Part shown: positions 24,309-32,934 of the stretch, one piece after another
How the letters are laid out: each line of letters begins with the position of its first letter
Numbering within the stretch: the first letter of the stretch is position 1
Assembly: GCF_900102215.1 (NCBI RefSeq)
Contig: NZ_FNBG01000040.1
Span: forward strand, 1-36,505
Length of the DNA stretch: 36,505 nucleotides
Reading direction: 5' to 3'
DNA from: Fontibacillus panacisegetis
GTDB lineage: Bacteria > Bacillota > Bacilli > Paenibacillales > Paenibacillaceae
The notes under the pieces: model-generated
Seen by the model: only the letters and a program-made list of their open reading frames with translations
The model's database searches: none
Told to the model about the DNA's origin: nothing
Program-made: the position numbers and the translations under genes

Positions 24309-25478
24309 TTACGTTTGGTTGGACTCCTTTGTCAATCGTTTCAGAGCATTTTGAGCGAGTGCGGTAAAGAACGAAGCTCCGATTGGAAGTGCCCGTTCAT
24401 CCACATCAAATGCCGGATGATGCCATTCCTGAGGCCCTGAAGTTCCAAGGAAGACAAATACCCCTGGAATTTTCTTCAGATAAAATGCAAAATCCTCTCC
24501 TGCAAGCGAAGGCAACGGATCTACGACGGTTAAGCCAATCGAATTCGCCGTGTTGCGAGCTTGCTCTGCCCATGCTGCATCGTTAATCACAGCAGGTGGT
24601 CCGTCGATCCATCTCACACTTGCTTTTGATTCAAACGCATCGGCCACTCCGGCGACAATGTTGTCAAATCTTCTCCTTACGGTACTCCGTACTCCTTCAT
24701 CGAACGTACGTAAAGTACCATCAAACACAGCTGACTCAGGTATCACATTCCATGCAGTCCCGCTATTTAGTCTGGTTATGCTAACGACGGTACTTTCAAG
24801 AGCGCCTACATTGCGGCTAACGATGGACTGCAAGGCGGTCACGATGTGAGCAGCAATTACGATCGGATCAAGACCGGACTCCGGTAATGCTGCGTGACTG
24901 CCACGCCCTTGTACCTCAACAGCGAAGCCGTCGGCGGCAGCCATAATCGGGCCATCTTTGATACCCATTGTCCCAACCGGCAAATCCGGTTTATTATGCA
25001 ATCCGAATATGGCCTGAACACCCTCGAGCCCCCCGCTTTCAATCATCTGTAAAGCACCCTTCGCTTTTTCCTCGGCTGGCTGGAACAGGAATCGAACGGT
25101 CCCTTGCAGCTCGTGTTCCTTCTCCTTTAGCAATATAGCCGCACCCAAGATCGCTGCGGTGTGAAAATCATGACCGCAGGCATGCATCCTGCCTGGAATA
25201 CGAGATGAATAAGGCAGCCCCGATTCTTCCTGAATCGGAAGTGCATCGATGTCCGCACGGATGGCGATAATCGGACCATCATGTAGGCCGCCAACCTCTG
25301 CAATTACACCCGTGCGAAGAGGATAATCCTTAATCTGGATGCCCTCACTCGCAAGCCATTTTCGAATAGAAGCCGATGTTTCATATTCTTCATTCGACAG
25401 CTCCGGGTTTTCATGCAAATGACGTCGAATAGATACCAATTTTTGTTCAAATGATTCGTTCCATTGCTGTGAACCCAT
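24309..25478 (-). CDS. M20 amidohydrolase (HipO/YxeP-like N-acyl amino acid deacylase)
   Basis: A 389-residue M20D-type metallohydrolase. The start is ATG 25478, preceded by GGGAGGGAGGG; the longer frame from 25535 overlaps the upstream gene without a better site. It opens RRHLHENPELSNEEYET, typical of HipO/IAA-amino acid hydrolases. Metal-site text includes RADIDALPIQEESGLPYSS, MHACGHDFHTAAIL, FQPAEEKAKGALQMIE and the C-terminal SLAGEDFAFYL. In the S-(2-succino)cysteine route such an enzyme removes the acetyl group to give cysteine after C-S cleavage. The substrate in this organism is inferred from neighbours only. Confidence 0.9.
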   Translation of the reverse strand: MGSQQWNESFEQKLVSIRRHLHENPELSNEEYETSASIRKWLASEGIQIKDYPLRTGVIAEVGGLHDGPIIAIRADIDALPIQEESGLPYSSRIPGRMHACGHDFHTAAILGAAILLKEKEHELQGTVRFLFQPAEEKAKGALQMIESGGLEGVQAIFGLHNKPDLPVGTMGIKDGPIMAAADGFAVEVQGRGSHAALPESGLDPIVIAAHIVTALQSIVSRNVGALESTVVSITRLNSGTAWNVIPESAVFDGTLRTFDEGVRSTVRRRFDNIVAGVADAFESKASVRWIDGPPAVINDAAWAEQARNTANSIGLTVVDPLPSLAGEDFAFYLKKIPGVFVFLGTSGPQEWHHPAFDVDERALPIGASFFTALAQNALKRLTKESNQT

Positions 25479-25515
25479 AGCCCTCCCTCCCAGCTCTCGA
25501 GCGCAAGCCATCCTT

Positions 25516-26520
25516 TTATACGGTAAGCTCCTCAAAGGCTTCCTTGATCAAAGTAAAGGAACGCACCCGTTTATCGAAGTCACTAACAACTGTTGTGAAA
25601 ATAAACTCTTCTACTCCATATCGCTCTTTCAATTCTAAAATCCGCTTGCGAGCCGTTTCTTTTGTGCCTTTTGTGATGTCAGCATCCCGCACCTCGTAAG
25701 TAAACGCTTCTCCCGCCTGTCTCCCAAACTCCTCAGCTTTCTCCACCGATCCGACGTTCACTGATTTGCCGCTAGTCAGTGTAACTCGAACACTCTTAAG
25801 CTCCCCGGCCAGCTCCACTGCCTCATTCTCCGTATCAGCAGCGATGACGGACAAAGCGAGTATAGGCTTTGGCTCAGTACCTCGCTCATAATTGAACCTG
25901 CTTCGATATAAGTCAAAAGCTTGCTTCGCCGTATCGGGATCGTTGTTAATAAATAAAGCGAACACATACGGAAGCCCTCTCTCTGCTGCCAATTCAGCAC
26001 TTGCTACGCTCGTGCCAAGCAAATAAATATCGGCCGGATGCTGAGGCAACGGAGCAGCCTTCAACCCAGCGAGCGAATGTTCATTGTCCGCAGGCCCATG
26101 AAGAAATGCTGCAACCTCATCAAGCTTCTCATCCAGCTTCCCCGGATCTGCCAGCTGTAAAGCTTTGGTTGAACGCGGCAGTCCGCCCGGTGCGCGGCCG
26201 ATACCCAGATCAACGCGTCCGGGAGCCAAGGAAGCAAGAACATTAAAATTTTCAGCTACTTTGTATGGACTGTAATGCTGCAGCATAACGCCGCCTGAGC
26301 CTATCCGAATATTCGTTGTATGAGCCAGTAAATACCCGATGAGTACTTCTGGTGATGAACCTGCGTATTCGTCGTTATCGTGATGCTCCGATACCCAAAA
26401 CCGCTCATAGCCGAGCGATTCTGCGAGTTGGGCAAGCTTGACTGTATTACCGAGAGCTTCTGCGGGGGTCTGACCTGGAAACACGATGCTTTGATCCAAT
26501 ATTCCAAATTTCAATGTCAT
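25516..26520 (-). CDS. luciferase-like monooxygenase (YtmO-like)
   Basis: A 334-residue LLM-class flavin oxidoreductase. ATG 26520 is preferred because AGGAG lies nine bases upstream; ATG 26526 has it only three bases away. Text typical of the class is LGYERFWVSEHHDNDEYAGSSPEVLIGY (about 36-63), IRIGSGGVMLQHYSPYKVAENF (about 71-92) and APGRVDLGIGRAPGG (about 99-113). Length and operon position resemble B. subtilis YtmO, between the tcy-type transporter and the other degradation genes. It needs reduced flavin from a separate reductase. It may act on a different thioether from the YtnJ-like enzyme. Confidence 0.88.
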   Translation of the reverse strand: MTLKFGILDQSIVFPGQTPAEALGNTVKLAQLAESLGYERFWVSEHHDNDEYAGSSPEVLIGYLLAHTTNIRIGSGGVMLQHYSPYKVAENFNVLASLAPGRVDLGIGRAPGGLPRSTKALQLADPGKLDEKLDEVAAFLHGPADNEHSLAGLKAAPLPQHPADIYLLGTSVASAELAAERGLPYVFALFINNDPDTAKQAFDLYRSRFNYERGTEPKPILALSVIAADTENEAVELAGELKSVRVTLTSGKSVNVGSVEKAEEFGRQAGEAFTYEVRDADITKGTKETARKRILELKERYGVEEFIFTTVVSDFDKRVRSFTLIKEAFEELTV

Positions 26521-26539
26521 ATGCATACTCTCCTAACGA

Positions 26540-27292
26540 TTAGATGGAATAAGTGCCGTCGGGGGTAAATCGCTTCAAAAATTGTTTTGTTCGTTCTTCC
26601 TTAGGAGAGTTAAACAGTTCATCTGGTGTTCCGCTCTCCACAATAGTACCGTCGTCAATGAAAATTACATGGCCAGCCACTTCTTGAGCAAAGCCCATTT
26701 CATGCGTAACGATAATCATCGTGATTCCTTCCTTGGCTATCTTGCGGATGACCGCCAGCACCTCCCCGACAAGCTCAGGATCAAGCGATGATGTCGGTTC
26801 GTCAAACAGAATGACCTTTGGATTCAGCGCGAGTGCCCTTGCGATCCCAACCCGTTGCTGCTGACCGCCAGACAGCTGGCTCGGATATGAGTCGAGCTTA
26901 TTACCGAGGCCCACCTTCTCCAGCAATTCAATACTTTGTTTACGTGCTTGCTCCTTCGGAACCTTTTGGACGATAACCAGACCTTCCATCACGTTTTCTA
27001 AAGCTGTTTTATGACGGAAGAGATTGTACTGTTGAAATACCATAGCTGACTTCTTGCGTAGTGCGTGAATGTCCGACTTGCTTGGACGTTTACAATTGAC
27101 GGTAAACCCATCAATCGTTATCTCCCCTTCGCTTGGTCGCTCCAAATAATTCATGCATCGAAGCAGAGTTGTTTTGCCTGATCCACTTGGACCCAGTATG
27201 GCAACGACCTCCCCTTGCTCCACAGACAAATCTATTCCTTTTAACACCTGATGGCGTCCATATGATTTCTTGATTTGCGTGAGCTTGATCAT
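26540..27292 (-). CDS. polar amino acid ABC transporter ATPase (TcyN-like by context)
   Basis: A 250-residue ATPase. Walker A is GPSGSGKTTLLRCMNYLE (about 34-51), the Q loop is in AMVFQQYNLFRHKTALENV, the signature is LSGGQQQRVGIARAL and Walker B is VILFDEPTSSLDPE. It falls in the GlnQ/TcyN group that energises amino acid and cystine uptake. Its ATG overlaps the permease stop by four bases. Neighbours make cystine or S-substituted cysteines the likely cargo. Confidence 0.92.
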   Translation of the reverse strand: MIKLTQIKKSYGRHQVLKGIDLSVEQGEVVAILGPSGSGKTTLLRCMNYLERPSEGEITIDGFTVNCKRPSKSDIHALRKKSAMVFQQYNLFRHKTALENVMEGLVIVQKVPKEQARKQSIELLEKVGLGNKLDSYPSQLSGGQQQRVGIARALALNPKVILFDEPTSSLDPELVGEVLAVIRKIAKEGITMIIVTHEMGFAQEVAGHVIFIDDGTIVESGTPDELFNSPKEERTKQFLKRFTPDGTYSI

Positions 27293-27999
27293 GTCACACC
27301 ACCTCGGTTATAAATATTGATTCGCTTCTCCAGCAGGGCGGACAGCCGTTCGATCAGTATCGTTATTCCCCAATAAATGATAGCTGCGGCGATATAAGCC
27401 TCAAAGAACTTCCAATTTGATGAAGCTATAATTTGCGATTTGGCATTGATGTCAACAACGGAGACAGTGAATACTAGAGTAGAGCCGTGCAGCATACTGA
27501 TCGTACTGTTCGACAAGCTAGGCAATATAATTGCAAAAGCCTGGGGAAACACAATTCGGCCCATCGCTTGCCTCGTCGTCATACCGATTGAATAAGCTGC
27601 CTCGAGCTGTCCCTTTTCGACCGCCTGCAATCCGGACCGAACTACCTCGGATAAATAGGCCCCCGCTGTAATCGAGAACGAAATATAGGCGAAACCGATC
27701 ATGGGGATGCTCACGGAGCGAAATGACCACCCAAATTGAACAGCCAAGCTATCAATGATTACTGGTAAACCGAAGTAGATTATAAGTAAATGAGTCAACA
27801 TCGGCGTTCCACGAATAAAGGTGACATAAGAGGCCGCAACTGAATTAAGAACAGGCACTCTATACCTTCTGATCAGTGCTACAACTATGCCAATCGCCAA
27901 TCCGCACAGCATAGACACAGCTGTAATTGCCAGCGTTGTCGGAACGACGGATAACAATTCAATTAGCGCTGTCCAGATAAACTGCAGGTCGATTTTCAT
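27289..27999 (-). CDS. polar amino acid ABC transporter permease (TcyM-like by context)
   Basis: A 236-residue His/Glu/Gln/Arg/opine-family permease. Membrane spans include TLAITAVSMLCGLAIGIVVAL (about 22-42), then the family motif YVTFIRGTPMLTHLLIIYFGLP (about 58-79). The ATPase-contacting EAA-type loop is EAAYSIGMTTRQAMGRIVFPQAF (about 133-155). It overlaps the preceding permease by four bases and the ATPase by four, so the three membrane-complex genes are tightly coupled. Confidence 0.92.
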   Translation of the reverse strand: MKIDLQFIWTALIELLSVVPTTLAITAVSMLCGLAIGIVVALIRRYRVPVLNSVAASYVTFIRGTPMLTHLLIIYFGLPVIIDSLAVQFGWSFRSVSIPMIGFAYISFSITAGAYLSEVVRSGLQAVEKGQLEAAYSIGMTTRQAMGRIVFPQAFAIILPSLSNSTISMLHGSTLVFTVSVVDINAKSQIIASSNWKFFEAYIAAAIIYWGITILIERLSALLEKRINIYNRGGVT

Positions 28000-28781
28000 A
28001 GCCTGGCCTCCTTACTCGGGATGTCTGATATGGATTCAAATTTGTGAAACAAACGTCTCCTGCCACTATGTTCCCTTTGAGTTGCCATTGTATCGGATTC
28101 ATGACGGTGTAGACGCCTTTCGACATAAACAAAGAGCTTCTGGAGCACAAAGCTTATCAATAAATAAAGCAGGGCGAGAGAAATATAAATTTCCACAAAT
28201 CGTTGTGACAATGCTCCAATCGTCCGCGCTGTTCCCGTCATTTCCATAATGCCTAATGAAAAAGCAAGCGACGTATCCTTTAAATTTCCAATAACCAGAT
28301 TAGCGAATACAGGGATGGAAATGGCGATCGCCTGAGGAAGCACGATGCGGCTAAATGCCTGATAACCGTTCATTCCCATCGCATAAGCGGCTTCGACTTG
28401 CCCCAGATTCACCGCTGTGATCGCACCTCGAATCATTTCAGAGATATATGCTCCGCTGTGTAGAGAGTAAGTCAGAATTACGAAGTATAGTGCTGACGTC
28501 TTCGAGATATCGAGCCCAATGATTTTCAATACTTCTGGCACTCCGTAGTAAAAGAGAAATAACTGAATAAGAATTGGAGTTCCTCTGAAAAAGGAAACAT
28601 AAATCTGTGAAAATCGCTTAAGAACCGGAATTTGATAAAGCCGGGGGAGCGCAACCAGAAGCCCGACGACAACCCCGATTAGAATAGAACTAAACACGAT
28701 AAGTAATGTAATCTTCAAGGATGGGAGCAGTTTTACAAAATATTCGAATACATAGGAGATATCAAATGGATGTTGGCCCAT
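27996..28781 (-). CDS. polar amino acid ABC transporter permease (TcyL-like by context)
   Basis: A 261-residue permease of the same family as its neighbour; the two likely form a heterodimeric pore. Motifs include YVSFFRGTPILIQLFLFYYGVP (about 61-82) and the coupling loop EAAYAMGMNGYQAFSRIVLPQA (about 133-154). The C-terminal tail from about 225 on is unusually long and basic (YVERRLHRHESDTMATQREH). The start ATG 28781 lies 53 bases after the binding-protein gene. Confidence 0.9.
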   Translation of the reverse strand: MGQHPFDISYVFEYFVKLLPSLKITLLIVFSSILIGVVVGLLVALPRLYQIPVLKRFSQIYVSFFRGTPILIQLFLFYYGVPEVLKIIGLDISKTSALYFVILTYSLHSGAYISEMIRGAITAVNLGQVEAAYAMGMNGYQAFSRIVLPQAIAISIPVFANLVIGNLKDTSLAFSLGIMEMTGTARTIGALSQRFVEIYISLALLYLLISFVLQKLFVYVERRLHRHESDTMATQREHSGRRRLFHKFESISDIPSKEARL

Positions 28782-28834
28782 CTTCCCGTCTCACCTCTCA
28801 AGCAGATAATCGTTTAACCGCTGGCCGCTGGCCG

Positions 28835-29659
28835 TTATTTCGAAAAGTCTTGACCCAGCCATTCCGTGCTGAGCTTAGCTAGAGTACCATCCGCTTTTAG
28901 CTCCTTAATTGTGGCATCTACAGCATCGGCAAGCTTCTGTGACTCCGCATCATCTTTGCGAAATACATACAGAATGTTCCCCTCGTTAAGAGAATCCCCT
29001 ACCGTTTTGAGCTTGCCTTGAGGATCTTTGATCGGGAGAAGGAAGTCTGCTCCGATCGTCGCGTACACGCGTCCAGTAGAGACTTGTAAGACCTCATCGT
29101 TAGCGTCGTTTTGCTGGTACACAATCTCAATGCCGTCTTTATTCTCTTTGTTAAAGTTTTCAAGTATTTGGGCTTGAGCACTTGTTGGGCCAATTAGTAC
29201 CTTTTTACCTTTTAAATCATCAAGCGTTGTGATCGGATCATTGTTGTCTGACGCTACGATAATTTTGTTTCTCCAATAGGCGTAAGGTTCCTTGTTAAAT
29301 ACAAATTTTTGCTCCCGTTCCGGATTTTTTTCGAATAGGTGAGCCGCAAGATCGACTTTCTTCGTCTCCAAACTAAGAAGAATGTTAGAGAAGTCCATCG
29401 TTTGAAACTCAAATTCATATTGGGTTAGTCGCTTGTCAATCTCTTTAATTACCTCAACATCATAGCCAGTCAGCTTTCCATCCTTATCCAGGAAGGCCAC
29501 CTGTTCGAAATCATTGCCCGTACCGACAATGACCTTCTTAACTTGGTCGGATTTGTCTGATGAGTTGTTCGAAGCAGTGCTCGAAGAGGTATTAGAACCG
29601 CAACCTGATACGATAAGTCCAAGAATAAGTACAAATGCGAAAACAGTATTTTTTTTCAA
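28835..29659 (-). CDS. amino acid ABC transporter substrate-binding lipoprotein (TcyJ/TcyK-like)
   Basis: A 274-residue family 3 solute-binding protein. The start is TTG 29659, placed seven bases after GGAGG; the frame upstream to 29695 contains the binding site and is untranslated. The signal peptide KKNTVFAFVLILGLIVSGC gives a lipid-modified Cys at residue 20. Family text follows: LTGYDVEVIKEIDKRLTQYEF, FQTMDFSNILLSLETKKVDLAA and LDDLKGKKVLIGPTSAQAQIL. It captures the amino acid outside the cell. B. subtilis ytm has two such proteins and this cluster has one. Using the weak TTG start may hold its level down. Confidence 0.9.
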   Translation of the reverse strand: MKKNTVFAFVLILGLIVSGCGSNTSSSTASNNSSDKSDQVKKVIVGTGNDFEQVAFLDKDGKLTGYDVEVIKEIDKRLTQYEFEFQTMDFSNILLSLETKKVDLAAHLFEKNPEREQKFVFNKEPYAYWRNKIIVASDNNDPITTLDDLKGKKVLIGPTSAQAQILENFNKENKDGIEIVYQQNDANDEVLQVSTGRVYATIGADFLLPIKDPQGKLKTVGDSLNEGNILYVFRKDDAESQKLADAVDATIKELKADGTLAKLSTEWLGQDFSK

Positions 29660-29798
29660 AATAATTCCTCCATTTTTTGTATTTTCAAAAACCAATAATT
29701 CATACGTGATAAGTAAGGATTAGGTTTGAAACAACTTTAGCACTCGCCTTATAGGAGGTCAATGCATTCCATAATAGATAAATTCTATATAATTATCC

Positions 29799-29818
29799 AA
29801 ACAATCAATTGATTGTTT
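29799..29818. promoter_or_regulatory. perfect 20-bp palindrome upstream of the transporter genes, candidate operator
   Basis: AAACAATCAATTGATTGTTT is a perfect inverted repeat 11 bases past the LysR stop and about 140 bases before the binding-protein TTG. There is no T tract on the minus strand, so it is not a terminator for the regulator gene. It could be the binding site of the LysR-type regulator or of a cysteine repressor for the operon that starts next. Confidence 0.45.
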
Positions 29819-29829
29819 ATTTGTAAAGC

Positions 29830-30711
29830 CTATGGCGTAAATAGATCCTTTCCTAACTCTAAGATCGATTCCAGAATGGAACGGTGTTTGCCGTGGGAAG
29901 AAACGATGTTGGTTTGCAGAGAAATATCTTCAGTTTCAGTCATCCAAATTGGAACAAGTCTACCGTCGCGAGTTTCCTCCTTCACGCTCAAGCTTGGAAG
30001 AAAACTTATACCTGCCTTTTGGATCACCAATTTTTTGGCTGTTTCCGAGTTATCAGTAAGAAACTGAATATTGGGGGGACGATCCAAACTTTCGAATATC
30101 CGATGAACACGAAGCCAATCAAGTGCACCGCACTCAAAAAAAACAAGAGGCTGAGAAGCAATGTCTTCAATCGACAGATTGTTTTTCATAAGAAATGGAT
30201 GTCCTTCATATACATAAAGGCGTATTGGGTCCTCGTAAAATTTGATAGATTGTAGATTCGGATGGTTAACATTTCGGACAAATCCTAAATCTACTTCATT
30301 GTTAACAACCTTGGCAAGGATATCATCCGTAGTGCCCGTTGTGAGTCTGTAATGTATGTTCGGAAATTGTTGTTTCAAGCGTGGAATTAATTCTGGAATG
30401 GTGTAATTGGAAACCGAGGTCGTACACCCTATACGCAGCTCTTCGGGTAACGACTTGTTATGACTAATGTGCAGCTTTCCTTTTTGATAGGTCATGAGTA
30501 TTTGCTGTGCATAAGGTAAAAAACGCTTGCCTTCCTCGGTAATCTGGACCCCTTTGCCAAGACGATCAAATAGCTTGCAATTGAGCTCCCGTTCAAGCGA
30601 TTGAATTCGAGCTGTGACGGAAGGCTGCGACAAATATAAGACTTCTGCCGCTTTATTAAAGCTCCCATAATGAATAATATGGACAAATGCCTCGATATTT
30701 TCTAGATTCAC
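29830..30711 (-). CDS. LysR-type transcriptional regulator (YtlI-like by context)
   Basis: A 293-residue LysR-family regulator. The start is GTG 30711, with GGGAGGTG six bases upstream; a GTG at 30720 overlaps this site. The N-terminal winged helix (NLENIEAFVHIIHYGSFNKA, then AAEVLYLSQPSVTARIQSLE) is at about residues 1-60. The effector domain from about 85 includes LRIGCTTSVSNYTIPELIPR. In B. subtilis the LysR protein YtlI activates the ytm operon when sulfur is limited; this gene occupies the corresponding position just before the tcy-type transporter, though on the same strand. The effector, probably O-acetylserine or a related metabolite, is inferred. Confidence 0.9.
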   Translation of the reverse strand: MNLENIEAFVHIIHYGSFNKAAEVLYLSQPSVTARIQSLERELNCKLFDRLGKGVQITEEGKRFLPYAQQILMTYQKGKLHISHNKSLPEELRIGCTTSVSNYTIPELIPRLKQQFPNIHYRLTTGTTDDILAKVVNNEVDLGFVRNVNHPNLQSIKFYEDPIRLYVYEGHPFLMKNNLSIEDIASQPLVFFECGALDWLRVHRIFESLDRPPNIQFLTDNSETAKKLVIQKAGISFLPSLSVKEETRDGRLVPIWMTETEDISLQTNIVSSHGKHRSILESILELGKDLFTP

Positions 30712-30736
30712 TTTATACACCTCCCAAATTTTATAT

Positions 30737-30780
30737 AAAAAAAGAGACCTACCATTTTAAAAAAATGAACAGAAGGTCTC
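30737..30780 (-). terminator. rho-independent terminator upstream of the LysR gene
   Basis: Minus-strand arms GAGACCT (30780-30774) and AGGTCTC (30750-30744), with an inner CATTTTTTTAAAATG dyad, are followed directly by seven Ts. This is a textbook terminator. It ends only 26 bases before the LysR start, so it either stops read-through from upstream or acts as a leader attenuator for LysR. Confidence 0.75.
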
Positions 30781-30781
30781 C

Positions 30782-31112
30782 GGCGGTCCGGTCGACGCGT
30801 TAATTGCCCGTTTTGAAACGCATGCGTCATTATTTGGTTATTTAAAAATAATACATATAATTCCTATGAGTTTACTGTAATATTATCCTCATTTTACCAT
30901 CTTTACGATATCTGTCAATTGTCAATTGCAGTATGAGCGGATTTCCCCCACTGTCTAACATCATCGTGATAAACAGCCAGGCAAACACACTCCGGGAATG
31001 CCTTAGCCGGTGCGAGCGAAAACAAATTCCATAATATTTGTCAACCGAGAGATGATCCGCCTTGAAGCGGGAACATAATTTTCGGAAGTGACCGACTTTT
31101 TGAATGTAAATA
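30782..31112. other. intergenic region without a supported gene
   Basis: About 330 bases between the LysR leader and the DUF4303-like gene. A minus-strand frame at 30872-31135 codes 87 residues and includes HRLRHSRSVFAWLFI and SGGNPLILQLTIDRYRKDG, but it has no ribosome binding site and overlaps the end of the next gene. It might be decayed mobile DNA; I do not recognise it. The GC content visibly changes within this stretch, marking the right edge of the core block. Confidence 0.4.
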
Positions 31113-32159
31113 CTACTTATTCTTATATTCTTCAAAGTTTAACAACCTAACTCTACTTTTATCATGTACTTCTTCTGGAAAGCGTGAAGAATCAAGTGCA
31201 TGAAGTGTTCTTGCAATATTTATACATTCTTGTATCTCATTATCGATTTCATATTTTCTTATAAGAATTTGCTTTAATCGATTAATTGTTTCCTCATCTG
31301 CATTTTTTATATCAATCAGAATATTTAAGAACATCCACCGAGTGTGAATTTCGCTTTGAATAATTAAGCCATCGACTGATGGAACGTAACCGGAAAATAC
31401 TTCAAAGAGCGTAACTACATTACTGGAGGCAATTAATCCTAATTTAATTATTTCTTCCTCAACATCATACTTATTGCGATACATTTGTTTTAAAGATCTT
31501 GTTCCATCTGTATCCTTTTCAATTAATAATTCGTATAACAAATTACACCAATGGGTAACTTGATCTTCTTTTGGCAAAGAATATATTGTGCTCAAATATT
31601 GATCATATTCTTTCATTTTTGGAAATGCTTTATAATAATCTTCAATTGTTACTGTCTTTTTTATGTATTCTAAGTCATCTGAGTCATGTTCAACAATATA
31701 TGCAATAAAATTATCAGTCTTATTTAGTTGTGAAAAAGTTGGTGCAAGTTCGTATACTATTTCAACTAAAGTATTGATAAACTTCTGAATTAATTCATTG
31801 TATGATTCTTCATCTTCACTATCAAAGTATTCCGAAAGTACATTTTCATACAAGTTCTCAAAATTATTAATTTCCTCAGGTTGTTTGGAATCTTCATAGT
31901 AAAAATCTCCAACATTGTATTCTACTCCCCTGGCGCCGAGTAATTGGTCTGGGGTATATGAACTATAATATTTATCTGCCCTATTTTTAAACGAATTTAC
32001 GGTATTCCACTTCATATTAACAGTCCCATAAGTAGCATGGCAGTCCAATATCACTGCATACACTTCTTTATTCTCAATTGTAGCTGCAAATTTCTCGAGG
32101 TTTTTTCTAAAATGATCCAATAATAGACTTTTCATTAAATTGAAATCAAGATTTTTCAT
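31113..32159 (-). CDS. DUF4303-like protein
   Basis: A 348-residue soluble, acidic protein. The start is ATG 32159, with AGGAGG nine bases upstream; the frame extends to 32234 but without a better site. The N-terminal 170 residues resemble DUF4303: KNLEKFAATIENKEVYAVIL, then DCHATYGTVNMKWNTVNSF and YNVGDFYYED. The rest is helical and rich in Glu, Asp and Ile, without recognised catalytic motifs. DUF4303 proteins are often found with polymorphic toxin immunity genes, but no toxin is visible here. It is AT-rich like the right flank, and followed by the change to the GC-richer core. The family call is by resemblance only. Confidence 0.6.
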   Translation of the reverse strand: MKNLDFNLMKSLLLDHFRKNLEKFAATIENKEVYAVILDCHATYGTVNMKWNTVNSFKNRADKYYSSYTPDQLLGARGVEYNVGDFYYEDSKQPEEINNFENLYENVLSEYFDSEDEESYNELIQKFINTLVEIVYELAPTFSQLNKTDNFIAYIVEHDSDDLEYIKKTVTIEDYYKAFPKMKEYDQYLSTIYSLPKEDQVTHWCNLLYELLIEKDTDGTRSLKQMYRNKYDVEEEIIKLGLIASSNVVTLFEVFSGYVPSVDGLIIQSEIHTRWMFLNILIDIKNADEETINRLKQILIRKYEIDNEIQECINIARTLHALDSSRFPEEVHDKSRVRLLNFEEYKNK

Positions 32160-32328
32160 ACAAATATTTCCTCCTTTTTTCTTTCTCAAGGAACTAATTG
32201 CAGTATTTAAATAAATCCCTTCCAGCATCTGCAAAAGCCGTTTGTGTTGTTTGAAAAAACCATCGTCACTTACTTTCCGTATCCTTCATGAAAAAAATGC
32301 ATTTCCATCTGCCACTTTTAAAGTATAC

Positions 32329-32886
32329 TTATTTCATATTTTCCCCATAGTCCTTCCTAGTTATTGCATAAAGATTACTATCCTGTAAGCCAGAGTTACA
32401 AAAATAATATTGTTTGGCAAAGCCTTCCAAAACCATTCCTATCTTCTGCAGCACTCTTCCAGATGCTATATTATTCACAGAATGGGTCGCTTCGATTCTA
32501 TTCAACCCTACCTCGAATAACATGTAATGTATTACGGCTCTTACGGCTTCCGTTGTATAACCTTTCGACCAATACTTTTTTGCAAGACAGTATCCCAAAA
32601 CTGCTTTCTGATCATAATCATTCACATTAACTATACTTACAGAACCGATAAGCTCATCACCTAATTGTATCCCCCACTGATATGTTAATTCAGACTTATA
32701 TCCATCGAATACTTCTACGATATATCCATGAGAATAACCAATACTTTGATGCGGTGACCAACGTTCATATTTACACACATCAGGGTCACTCATCCATAAA
32801 TAGACCATTTCTGCATCATCAGGAAGTATCCTTCTTAATAACAACCTCTCTGTCTTTATAATCTGCGTGCCTTTATGATTTATCAT
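32329..32886 (-). CDS. GNAT acetyltransferase, RimJ/RimL type
   Basis: A 185-residue GNAT with AAAGGAGAATG before the ATG. It begins IIKTERLLLRRILPDDAEMV (residues 9-28), the standard RimJ/RimL opening, and has the acetyl-CoA loop AKKYWSKGYTTEAVRAVIHY at about 102-121. NRIEATHSVNNIASGRVLQKIGM follows at about 130-152. Family members acetylate ribosomal protein N-termini, aminoglycosides or other small amines; the substrate is unknown. It lies 48 bases after another GNAT gene and no attC-like repeat separates the two. Confidence 0.88.
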   Translation of the reverse strand: MINHKGTQIIKTERLLLRRILPDDAEMVYLWMSDPDVCKYERWSPHQSIGYSHGYIVEVFDGYKSELTYQWGIQLGDELIGSVSIVNVNDYDQKAVLGYCLAKKYWSKGYTTEAVRAVIHYMLFEVGLNRIEATHSVNNIASGRVLQKIGMVLEGFAKQYYFCNSGLQDSNLYAITRKDYGENMK

Positions 32887-32934
32887 AATAATTCATTCTC
32901 CTTTGCATCCCAACTTTTCTGAAATCCCTTACCG

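Noticed and set aside
29799..29818. Palindrome as terminator of the LysR gene
   Set aside because: It lacks a loop of useful size and no T tract follows on the minus strand.
30872..31135. Minus-strand frame of 87 codons with Arg/His-rich text (HRLRHSRSVFAWLFI)
   Set aside because: It has no ribosome binding site, overlaps the end of the DUF4303-like gene and resembles no family I can name. It may be mobile-element debris but is not supported as a gene.
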